The position numbers were made by a program, and so were the translations under genes. 8,793 nt of DNA from Campylobacterota bacterium (GTDB lineage Bacteria > Campylobacterota > Campylobacteria > Campylobacterales > SZUA-545), in NCBI GenBank assembly GCA_030836705.1, contig JAUPLZ010000255.1, positions 1 through 8,793 on the forward strand. The letters run 5' to 3'. This document shows positions 1 to 5,957 of this stretch, piece after piece. Positions within the stretch are counted from its first letter, which is position 1; every line of letters begins with the position of its first letter. The notes under the pieces are model-generated. The model had not been told where the DNA came from and searched no databases. It was given only the letters and a program-made list of their open reading frames with translations.

Positions 1-220
1 GTGCTCTTCCGTTCTATGCTTTTTGAAGCCTGATGGTTTTTATGCTCTCATATTTATTTTTTCCGAATATTTTTTTTTAAATTCTATGCATTTGAAATTT
101 AGAGATGCTTAAATCGATACTTAGTTCGTCAATATTGATTTCTATTTCGTTATGTGTATAGACATAATTCATTATGTCGTTGGCGATTTGCACTCTTTTT
201 TGAAGGGTTGCTTTTTTCAT
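1..220 (-). pseudogene. AraC-family transcriptional regulator, broken and cut by the window edge
   Basis: The reading frame starts at the ATG at 218-220 and encodes MKKATLQKRVQIANDIMNYV, followed by a segment ending ISKFQMHRI. This matches the N-terminal first helix-turn-helix of the compact AraC-type regulators I know from Campylobacterota. A TAA at 77-79 then stops the frame where the family usually has Phe. Beyond it, in the same frame, the family sequence resumes as KKIFGKNKYESIKTIRLQKA (positions 17-76), and a second stop, TAG, follows at 14-16. Family-like sequence on both sides of the first stop in one frame points to decay by point mutation, not a short real gene. The rest of the second helix-turn-helix and the C-terminal effector domain would lie left of the window. 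A sequencing error could explain one stop but less easily both. The family match is from memory. A longer start at 259 is possible but lacks family resemblance. Confidence 0.75.
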
Positions 221-227
221 GAACAAA

Positions 228-236
228 ATTGTAGCA
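228..236 (-). promoter_or_regulatory. Probable extended -10 promoter of the AraC-family pseudogene
   Basis: Read on the minus strand this is TGCTACAAT, an extended -10 box one base from the TGCTATAAT form common in Campylobacterota sigma70 promoters. Transcription would start about seven bases downstream, at or next to the ATG at 218-220, and no ribosome binding site lies before that ATG. If the promoter works, the transcript would be nearly leaderless. Inference from sequence only. Confidence 0.35.
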
Positions 237-332
237 AAATATTTATATTTTTGATACAAAAAAAGATATTTTATTTAGCAAAAACAGATAATTTTATAAG
301 CATAAAATGTGAAGAATTTATTTTTTTTAGAT

Positions 333-351
333 TATAGAATTTCGCCATAAT
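333..351 (+). promoter_or_regulatory. Candidate -10 region for the biotin carboxylase gene
   Basis: Two -10-like boxes lie in an AT-rich stretch with no clear -35: TATAGA at 333-338 and CATAAT at 346-351. The first would give a leader of about 25 bases that includes the whole ribosome binding site. The second would start transcription inside that site, so the first is preferred. Long T-runs upstream (about 318-328) fit the periodic AT signal that replaces the -35 box in this group. Confidence 0.3.
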
Positions 352-356
352 TTATC

Positions 357-363
357 AGGAGGA
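357..363 (+). promoter_or_regulatory. Strong ribosome binding site of the biotin carboxylase gene
   Basis: AGGAGGA is a near-perfect Shine-Dalgarno sequence. Its AGGAGG core ends nine bases before the ATG at 372, which fixes that start and suggests efficient translation. Confidence 0.8.
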
Positions 364-371
364 TAAATAAG

Positions 372-1823
372 ATGAAAAAGATTTCTAAAATACTAGTTGC
401 AAATAGAGGCGAAATTGCCCTAAGGATTATTAGAGCATGTAAAGAGTTGGATATAAAAAGTGTAGCTATTTTTTCCGAGGTGGATATTGAGGGAATCTGG
501 GTGAGAAAAGCTGATGAGTGCTACCCGATTATGGGTGATGCACTTCAAGCATATCTTGATTATGACCGCATCATCACTCTCGCACTCAAAGCCGGCTGTG
601 ACGCTATCCATCCAGGATACGGCTTTTTGTCCGAAAATGCTGAGTTTGCGGCGGCATGCGGAGAGAGAGGTCTCATTTTTATCGGTCCAAAACCTGAGCA
701 TATCGCACTTTTTGGCGATAAAATGGCTTCAAAAGTGGCAATGCGCAATATTGGCGTGCCTGTTTTAGAAGGTACGGATGAGCCCATAATCGATAAAACA
801 GAGGGCGCAAAAATCGCTGCAAAAATCGGTTTTCCGGTTATCATCAAAGCGGCGTTTGGCGGCGGCGGAAGAGGTATGAGAATCGTAAAGAGCGCAAAAC
901 TTTTTGATGAGATGTTTGATTCTGCTACAAATGAAGCAAAAAAATATTTCGGAAAAGGGGATGTTTTCATCGAAAAATATGTAGAAAATCCTCGCCATAT
1001 TGAGATCCAAGTAGTTGCTGATAAATATGGCAATGTTGTGCATTTAGGAGAGAGGGACTGTTCTATCCAGAGACGCCACCAAAAAGTTATCGAAATCGCT
1101 CCATCTCCAAGGTTAAATCCTGAAGCTAGAAAAGAGCTTTACAGAATCTCTACAAAAGCGATGATGAAACTAGGCTATGAGAGCGTCGGAACGGTGGAGT
1201 ATCTGCTTGATGAAAATGATAATATCTATTTTATAGAGATGAATACAAGAGTTCAAGTTGAGCATCCCGTAACTGAAATCATCTCAGGAGTGGACATTAT
1301 CCAAAGAATGATAGAGATTGCAGAGGGTGATAAGCTAAAGTACCTGCAAGAGGAGATAAAATTCCGCGGATACGCTATTGAGTTTAGAATCAATGCGGAA
1401 AACCCTCAAAACAACTTTATGCCGTCAATCGGGACTATCACAAACTATATTACTCCCGGTGGTCCTGGAGTGAGGCTTGACTCAAGTGCCTATGCCGGAT
1501 ATAAAATCCCGCCAAATTACGATTCAATGGTTGGAAAACTTATCGTTTGGGCGCTTGATTGGGAGGGTGCTGTAAAAAAAGCTTCAAGAGCGCTGGATGA
1601 GTTTTATATCGACGGTGTTATCACGAATCTCTCTCTTCATAGAGAAATAGTAAAAGATAAAGACTTTATAGAAGGAAAACTAAATACAAGCTATCTTGAC
1701 AAAAAAATGGAGCAGTTTAATCTAAAGGCAACAAAGTCAATAGTAGATGAAGAGAAAAAAATCTCGTTTATAACAAGTCTCATAAATAAAATAAAAGAGC
1801 ATAAGCTAACAGTTAAATACTGA
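372..1823 (+). CDS. accC: Biotin carboxylase subunit (acetyl-CoA or pyruvate carboxylase subunit A)
   Basis: This 483-residue cytoplasmic enzyme carboxylates biotin on a carrier protein using ATP and bicarbonate. All three parts of the family are present: the N-terminal biotin carboxylase domain (NRGEIA at 11-16, HPGYGFLSEN at 80-89), the ATP-grasp domain with Lys117, Lys159, the glycine loop GGGGRGMR at 163-170, His209, Glu211, QRRHQK at 233-238, Glu276 and the EMNTRVQVEH motif at 289-298, and the C-terminal domain with EFRINAE at 337-343 (Arg339). No catalytic residue appears lost. Standard AccC has about 450 residues. The extra 30 or so here form a charged, Lys-rich tail, and the length is closer to the PycA-type subunits (about 480 residues) that pair with a separate carrier/carboxyltransferase protein in Campylobacterota. 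Neither accB nor pycB is adjacent. The enzyme class is certain; whether the acceptor is acetyl-CoA, pyruvate or 2-oxoglutarate is not settled, and accC is given as the family symbol. It is monocistronic, with its own binding site and terminator. Confidence 0.9.
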   Translation: MKKISKILVANRGEIALRIIRACKELDIKSVAIFSEVDIEGIWVRKADECYPIMGDALQAYLDYDRIITLALKAGCDAIHPGYGFLSENAEFAAACGERGLIFIGPKPEHIALFGDKMASKVAMRNIGVPVLEGTDEPIIDKTEGAKIAAKIGFPVIIKAAFGGGGRGMRIVKSAKLFDEMFDSATNEAKKYFGKGDVFIEKYVENPRHIEIQVVADKYGNVVHLGERDCSIQRRHQKVIEIAPSPRLNPEARKELYRISTKAMMKLGYESVGTVEYLLDENDNIYFIEMNTRVQVEHPVTEIISGVDIIQRMIEIAEGDKLKYLQEEIKFRGYAIEFRINAENPQNNFMPSIGTITNYITPGGPGVRLDSSAYAGYKIPPNYDSMVGKLIVWALDWEGAVKKASRALDEFYIDGVITNLSLHREIVKDKDFIEGKLNTSYLDKKMEQFNLKATKSIVDEEKKISFITSLINKIKEHKLTVKY

Positions 1824-1832
1824 TACTTTTAC

Positions 1833-1864
1833 AAACCGCTGACTAAGCTATCAGCGGTTTTATT
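1833..1864 (+). terminator. Intrinsic terminator of the biotin carboxylase gene
   Basis: A perfect 10-bp inverted repeat (AAACCGCTGA at 1833-1842, TCAGCGGTTT at 1851-1860) encloses an 8-base loop and runs into TTTTATT. It starts ten bases after the carboxylase stop codon and abuts the end of the opposing gene at 1863. On the minus strand the stem is followed by GTAAAAG, not a T-run, so it should act mainly on the plus strand, though it may also help end the opposing transcript. Confidence 0.88.
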
Positions 1865-2147
1865 AACTACACTTTTCTATACCTAGTTTTTTTAAAACTG
1901 TTTCAAAAAACTCATCACCTTCTCTGTCATAACTATCGTTAAATTCTAAATATATAGCTTCTTTTTCCGGATGATCTTTTGATATGTTGCCAAAAATCAT
2001 AGGAATTAAACCAGTCTCTTTTTTTGTCTCTTCTACAACATTTAATATAACATCTTTTAATTCACTTTTTACGCCGTAAACAAGTTGCAAACCTTCATAT
2101 CTCTCTTCTCTTCTAAAGTATGCTTTTATATCGTTGCAGTAGTTCAT
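1863..2147 (-). CDS. Hypothetical protein, 94 residues, small and acidic
   Basis: I do not recognise this protein. It is soluble: there is no signal peptide and no membrane segment. It starts MNYCNDIKAY, is rich in Glu, Asp and Lys, and alternates likely strands and helices (GLQLVYGV at 19-26, KDVILNVVEE at 31-40, an aliphatic stretch GLIPMIFGNI at 46-55, AIYLEFND at 64-71), which suggests one small alpha/beta domain. It has two cysteines (4 and 93) and no metal-binding cluster. The ATG at 2145-2147 is supported by AAGGA at 2155-2159, seven bases upstream, and by a -10-like box at 2172-2177. The independent promoter, good binding site and position against the carboxylase terminator argue that it is a real gene, not a chance frame. 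Function unknown. Confidence 0.72.
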   Translation of the reverse strand: MNYCNDIKAYFRREERYEGLQLVYGVKSELKDVILNVVEETKKETGLIPMIFGNISKDHPEKEAIYLEFNDSYDREGDEFFETVLKKLGIEKCS

Positions 2148-2154
2148 TTTTCTA

Positions 2155-2177
2155 TCCTTTTTTGATGTGATATTGTA
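2155..2177 (-). promoter_or_regulatory. Promoter and ribosome binding site of the 94-residue protein gene
   Basis: On the minus strand TACAAT (2172-2177) is a likely -10 box, giving a start near 2165, and AAGGA (2155-2159) is the ribosome binding site seven bases before the ATG. No clear -35 is seen. Confidence 0.5.
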
Positions 2178-2228
2178 TATAAAAAAAACTATATTCGGTT
2201 TTAGAATTGCAAAAAAATCAAAAAACTC

Positions 2229-2256
2229 TTGAAAAAATTTGAAATTCTATTATAAT
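2229..2256 (+). promoter_or_regulatory. Sigma70 promoter of the 109-residue protein gene
   Basis: TTGAAA (2229-2234) and TATAAT (2251-2256) are separated by 16 bases. This is the best promoter in the window: a perfect -10 and a four-of-six -35. Transcription should start near 2263, leaving a leader of about 30 bases before the ATG at 2296. It points away from the 94-residue gene, so the 148-base gap holds back-to-back promoters. Confidence 0.6.
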
Positions 2257-2282
2257 TAGCTTCTAGATTACGAGATTAATGT

Positions 2283-2288
2283 GAGGAT
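2283..2288 (+). promoter_or_regulatory. Ribosome binding site that sets the start of the 109-residue protein
   Basis: GAGGAT lies nine bases (measured from GAGG) before the ATG at 2296. The frame is also open from a GTG at 2281, but that start would use this purine tract as coding sequence and has no binding site of its own, so the ATG at 2296 (or the adjacent one at 2299) is preferred. Confidence 0.6.
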
Positions 2289-2295
2289 TTTTATT

Positions 2296-2625
2296 ATGAT
2301 GAGCAAAGCAAGTTTGGATCGAGATCTTACAATATATCTTGAGAGAAAGTATAATAAGGTTTTTTTATCTTCTGCTGAAGTTGAAAGAGAGACGCTAACT
2401 AGTGCTATATCAGTTCCGTCTACATCAGACAAAGCAGATACATGGCTATTAAGAGATATAGTGGAGTTTATAAATAAACCATTTTATAATAAAGAGCTGA
2501 ATAAAATGGATAAGAAGACAAAAAAGAGCTATGTTATTCAGCATATATCCTCTTCTCTTGACAAAATTTGGGAAAATATGGCAAGAGATACAAAAGCTTG
2601 TCATATAAGAGAAAATAGACGCTAA
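2296..2625 (+). CDS. Hypothetical protein, 109 residues, basic C-terminus
   Basis: I do not recognise this protein. From the ATG at 2296 it begins MMSKASLDRDLTIYLERKYN and reads as a mostly helical, soluble protein with no signal peptide or membrane segment. There are Lys-rich stretches in the middle (NKMDKKTKKSY) and a basic end (HIRENRR); a single Cys lies near the C-terminus. The charge could fit a nucleic-acid or protein partner, but no known fold or motif is visible and I assign no function. A strong promoter (2229-2256) and a ribosome binding site (2283-2288) directly precede it, which supports a real gene. Its TAA at 2623-2625 overlaps the TAG of the opposing methyltransferase gene at 2622-2624, so the genes meet tail to tail with no room for a terminator. 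A longer form from the GTG at 2281 (114 residues) is less likely. Confidence 0.7.
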   Translation: MMSKASLDRDLTIYLERKYNKVFLSSAEVERETLTSAISVPSTSDKADTWLLRDIVEFINKPFYNKELNKMDKKTKKSYVIQHISSSLDKIWENMARDTKACHIRENRR

Positions 2626-3614
2626 GAGATATTTTTGGTAAAAGTAGCCATCTTAAATCTTTCGCCGAAAAAGGCTGGATTTAGCAGGGTTTTTACTTTT
2701 CCAACCTCTTTTAGATATTGGTTGTATTCTGTGTTTTTGGCTAGAATCTCAAGCAAATCCGCAATCCCAAACTCGCTAAGCGCTACTAATTGAGTTGAAT
2801 ATTTTTCATTTTTAAAACCAGTTTCTTCGAATGCGTCAATCAGATGTCTAAAGTTAACATCATAAGTTATATCACTTTTTTTAAACAACTCACCCAAGTC
2901 GGCTTCAAAAAACGGAAAGACTTGGTGATTTTTATAAACTCTTATCGAAAAATCGTTTCTTGGATATATATCGCCGTAATCAAAAGTTAAAAACTCTATC
3001 TTTTCAAACGAGTTATACATTGTTTTTGCGAATATTTCAAATCCTAATGATACCTCACCCTTTTCTATGCTGTATCTATCAGATATATTTTTTGCATATA
3101 AAGATAGTTCGTCTTCCCACAATACGGTGTGATTTTTGATAATTGCTTCTTTGCCTTTATAAACCAATGTACAGGGAAATGCATCAAAAATTTCATTTGC
3201 TACTATAAAGCCGCATTTTTTTGATATCTCGCTTAGATCGCTAAAATGCTCAATGTTGACCGCATCTTGAAAGCAGTTTTTTAAATACTCTTTTTGAATT
3301 TTTTTAAGCGAATCATATCTCTCAACGATAGCAAATTTGAGCGTTTTTAAAAGCTCGGGTCTAAGAGTGTATATAAATTGAATAATATCCGCTAGCAAAT
3401 ATCCTTTGTGTGCACCAATTTCTACAATATAAGAGTCTTTGTCTATTTTGTTTGCATCGATTCTTTTTATGATGTAGTTGGCGATTGAGCCGCCAAAAAA
3501 TTTAGAAGCCGAAACAGAGGTATAAAAATCACCCTCTTTTCCAATTGCTTTGTAGTTTGCATAATAGCCGTCATCGGCATACAGCCATTCATTAAAATAA
3601 TCCGCAAATTTCAT
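2622..3614 (-). CDS. SAM-dependent methyltransferase, MidA/NDUFAF7 (DUF185) family
   Basis: A 330-residue class I methyltransferase. The MidA-type signature is present in order: GKEGDFYTSVSASKFFG at 25-41, the SAM-binding glycine motif IVEIGAHKGYLLADI at 63-77, an acidic residue closing the second strand (VERY at 97-100), VANEIFDAFP at 138-147, FDYGD at 211-215, and a late G-x-x-F-x-x-SDITYDVNFRHL segment at 241-258. The family typically has 350-400 residues, so this is a compact member with no motif missing. The mitochondrial relative NDUFAF7 methylates an arginine of the complex I subunit NDUFS2; the bacterial role is not established, and the substrate here cannot be read from the sequence. 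It is the last gene of the efflux operon. Its ATG overlaps the stop of the TolC-like gene as ATGA (3611-3614), and there is no good ribosome binding site, so translation probably depends on coupling to the upstream gene. Confidence 0.85.
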   Translation of the reverse strand: MKFADYFNEWLYADDGYYANYKAIGKEGDFYTSVSASKFFGGSIANYIIKRIDANKIDKDSYIVEIGAHKGYLLADIIQFIYTLRPELLKTLKFAIVERYDSLKKIQKEYLKNCFQDAVNIEHFSDLSEISKKCGFIVANEIFDAFPCTLVYKGKEAIIKNHTVLWEDELSLYAKNISDRYSIEKGEVSLGFEIFAKTMYNSFEKIEFLTFDYGDIYPRNDFSIRVYKNHQVFPFFEADLGELFKKSDITYDVNFRHLIDAFEETGFKNEKYSTQLVALSEFGIADLLEILAKNTEYNQYLKEVGKVKTLLNPAFFGERFKMATFTKNIS

Positions 3615-4795
3615 TTTGCTACTTTTGAGTATAGTTTTAGAAGCTCAAGGCTATCGTCGATAGCAAAAATTTCTATATCTATTTTTGATGATTCTTTTGA
3701 ATTTTGGATAATTTTTACATCATCTTCTGTAATAAGTCCTGCCTGTTGTTGTTCTTTTGCTTGGAAGAGTAGTTTTTCGTATAATTTCAAATCGTTTTGC
3801 GCAAGAGTATTTTTGATTTTTATCGATTCTCTATTTTTTTCTATTGTTTTATAGAAATTTTCTTCTTCTTTTGTTTTTGTATCTAGCTCTGATTGGCTTA
3901 TCAAATATGCTAGTTTGGATGATTCTATATCGTTAAAAGTATTAAAATTAAGCGGTACTGTAAGTTTGATGCCGTAGTTGTAATATGGCTCATTATTGCT
4001 TAACATTTGAAAGCTTGACTCTTTATCTTCTATTGCATAGCTTGCATCTATTGTGATTTTTGGCAGATAGTTCGCAGTTGTTAGATTTTTGGTATATCTT
4101 TTTGTATCAATTTCATCTTTTTTTTGTTGCAAGTTGATATTTTTATTTTTAAACTCTTCAAGATTAAGCGGAACAAATTCTATCAATGCAATCTCATAAG
4201 GATTCAAATCGCTTATATTTGAAAACTGCTTAAGAAGCTCGTCTTTTGAACTATTAAGCTCCGCTAGAGCGTTTTCTAGTTTATTGTGAGTAATTATTGC
4301 ATTATTTAAAAAGCTTATATCAAGCAGACCGTTTAAAAACTGCTCTTCTTTCTTTTTTATATCTAGTTTTGCGCTATCGATATCAAGCAGTTGTTTTTTT
4401 ATTGCGAGATCGGTTTTTTTTATTTGAAAAAGTATTTGATAAGCGTTTAAAAGCAGAGATTTTTTTTCTAGCTCCAAAGTCGTATTTTGAAGTTTTTCGG
4501 CAGCATCGGCATATTTTATAGCATAGTAAATTCCGCCGCTTCTAAAAATATCTTGTGAAAAACTTAATCTATACGAAGTAGTCGTAGACTCCTGAGGCGT
4601 ATCAACTCCTGTTTTTGAGTAGCTAGCAGTGAAAAATAGGGGATCTAGCCAGCTGTTTTTTAGCTTATCGCTATCTTCTTTATTTTTTTTTGCCTTTAGC
4701 TCTAATATCGTATTTGCCTCTTTTGACAAAATAGCCGTATCGTCAAAAGAGAACAAAAATAGAGGAAGCGCAATACTAAAGAGTATTAAGCGCAT
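3611..4795 (-). CDS. TolC-family outer-membrane efflux protein
   Basis: This 394-residue protein would form the trimeric outer-membrane and periplasmic duct of the pump encoded in the same operon. Residues 1-17 (MRLILFSIALPLFLFSF) look like a signal peptide. The family's internal duplication is visible: each half has an amphipathic strand region followed by long Lys/Glu/Gln-rich helices. The strands are SYRLSFSQDIFRSGG at about 73-87 and ITIDASY then YNYGIKLTVPLNF later in the chain. The helices carry the usual small-residue start after the strand (IYYAIKYADAAEKL and SSKLAYLISQSEL). Known members usually have 420-490 residues, so this one is slightly short. The start ATG (4793-4795) lies 20 bases inside the 3' end of argD, with AAAAGG upstream within argD as the binding site, so expression is tied to argD. 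The gene symbol is left blank because family membership does not identify the specific pump. Confidence 0.88.
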   Translation of the reverse strand: MRLILFSIALPLFLFSFDDTAILSKEANTILELKAKKNKEDSDKLKNSWLDPLFFTASYSKTGVDTPQESTTTSYRLSFSQDIFRSGGIYYAIKYADAAEKLQNTTLELEKKSLLLNAYQILFQIKKTDLAIKKQLLDIDSAKLDIKKKEEQFLNGLLDISFLNNAIITHNKLENALAELNSSKDELLKQFSNISDLNPYEIALIEFVPLNLEEFKNKNINLQQKKDEIDTKRYTKNLTTANYLPKITIDASYAIEDKESSFQMLSNNEPYYNYGIKLTVPLNFNTFNDIESSKLAYLISQSELDTKTKEEENFYKTIEKNRESIKIKNTLAQNDLKLYEKLLFQAKEQQQAGLITEDDVKIIQNSKESSKIDIEIFAIDDSLELLKLYSKVAK

Positions 4796-5957
4796 CTTTT
4801 AACCTTTTAAAGCCCTCATCGATTTCCTCTTTTGAAATAGTCAAAGGAGGCAAAAATCGTATTCTGTCAGTTCCGGCTCTTAAAACTATCAAGCCGCTTT
4901 CAAATGATTTTTTTATAATTACCGGTAAATTCGCACTATCTTTTAGCTCCAAAGCCCTCATCATTCCAACGCCTAGTTCTTTATGAAATAGATTTTCGTA
5001 ACTACTCGCTATCTCTTTTAGTTTTTCTTGAAAGTAGATCATTGTTTTGCCAAGCACGCCTGATTCGTACTCCTCTGTTAAAATATCAAGAGCTTCTAAT
5101 CCCGCTGTCGTTACCAGATAGTTTCCTCCAAAAGTAGAGCCGTGATCTCCGGCTTTGAAAATATCCTTTAAAGTAGTCATAACACATCCGATAGGCACGC
5201 CGCCGCCAAGACCTTTTGCCAAGGTAACAACATCAGGTGTAATGCCATAAAGATTAGAGGTTAAAAATTCACCGGTTCTATAAACACCTGTTTGAACCTC
5301 GTCGATAATAAGCAAGATATTTAATTTTTTAAGCTCTTGCGCCAACTTTTGTACTTTTTGCACATCAAGAGGTGTTACGCCGCCTTCTCCTTGAACAAGC
5401 TCAACCATTACTGCAACTGTATGGTCGTCAATTAGCGAAAGAACATCATCTACTGTTTTTGCATGAACAAATCCATCCGGAAACGGTCCAAAATATGCAT
5501 GCATTTTCTCCTGTCCGGTTGCTTTTAGAGCCGTTATTGTTCTGCCGTGAAATGAGTTTTCTAGTGTAATAATCTTATATCTTTTTGGCTCCCCGTCAAT
5601 TTCGCCAAACTTTCTTGCTATTTTTATAGCGCCTTCGTTTGCCTCCGCGCCGCTGTTTGCAAAAAAACATCTCATATCATAACCGCTAAGTTCGACTATT
5701 TTTTTTGCAAGCTTTGCTTGCGGCTCTATCAAAAAAAGATTTGAAATATGCAAAATTGATTTTGCCTGTTTGCTTATAGCTTCCGCAATTCTTGGATTTC
5801 CGTGACCGCAACTTACAACGCCTATGCCTGAGCTAAAATCAATATAGTTCTTTCCGTTTTCATCAAAAAGAGTTGCATTTTCGCCTCTTGTAAAATTTAC
5901 ATAATTTCTATTATATGTGTGAAGTACATACTCTTTATCGATTTGCTCTAAGTTCAT
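4776..5957 (-). CDS. argD: Acetylornithine aminotransferase (class III, PLP-dependent)
   Basis: A 393-residue cytoplasmic enzyme that interconverts N-acetylornithine and N-acetylglutamate semialdehyde in arginine synthesis; many ArgD proteins also serve as succinyldiaminopimelate aminotransferase in lysine synthesis. The full set of class III features is visible: NSGAEANEGAIKIARK at 101-116, FHGRT at 136-140, QGEGGV at 189-194, the cofactor aspartate in IDEVQTG (Asp219), the PLP-binding lysine in TLAKGLGGGVPIG (Lys248), STFGGN at 274-279 (Thr275), and RFLPPL at 367-372. Length and motifs match ArgD better than ornithine or GABA aminotransferases, which are longer. The ATG at 5955-5957 shares one base with the adaptor stop codon (TAATG), with AAGGA at 5963-5967. 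The 3' end overlaps the TolC-like gene by 20 bases. No other arginine gene is in the window, so its place inside an efflux operon is unusual. Substrate specificity is inferred. Confidence 0.92.
   Translation of the reverse strand: MNLEQIDKEYVLHTYNRNYVNFTRGENATLFDENGKNYIDFSSGIGVVSCGHGNPRIAEAISKQAKSILHISNLFLIEPQAKLAKKIVELSGYDMRCFFANSGAEANEGAIKIARKFGEIDGEPKRYKIITLENSFHGRTITALKATGQEKMHAYFGPFPDGFVHAKTVDDVLSLIDDHTVAVMVELVQGEGGVTPLDVQKVQKLAQELKKLNILLIIDEVQTGVYRTGEFLTSNLYGITPDVVTLAKGLGGGVPIGCVMTTLKDIFKAGDHGSTFGGNYLVTTAGLEALDILTEEYESGVLGKTMIYFQEKLKEIASSYENLFHKELGVGMMRALELKDSANLPVIIKKSFESGLIVLRAGTDRIRFLPPLTISKEEIDEGFKRLKDALNTL

Noticed and set aside
152..337. Plus-strand open frame of 61 codons across the pseudogene and the intergenic region
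   Set aside because: It is antisense to the AraC-family fragment, is rich in Phe, Ile and Lys as expected from AT-rich noncoding DNA, and lacks a ribosome binding site.
560..1033. Open frame of 157 codons on the minus strand inside the biotin carboxylase gene
   Set aside because: It lies wholly opposite a well-conserved gene, has no ribosome binding site, and its composition (Ser, Pro, Ala-rich) is typical of a reverse-complement shadow. Shorter frames at 420-701, 514-768 and 765-1043 were rejected for the same reason.
2281..2295. GTG at 2281 as start of the 109-residue protein
   Set aside because: It would put the only good ribosome binding site inside the coding sequence and leave the GTG without one; the ATG at 2296 is spaced correctly.
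4772..4787. Inverted repeat AATACT-CTTT-AGTATT just after the TolC-like start codon
   Set aside because: A 6-bp AT-rich stem with no T-run is weak, and both gene ends are coding here. Chance is likely in AT-rich sequence, so it is not called a terminator or an attenuator.
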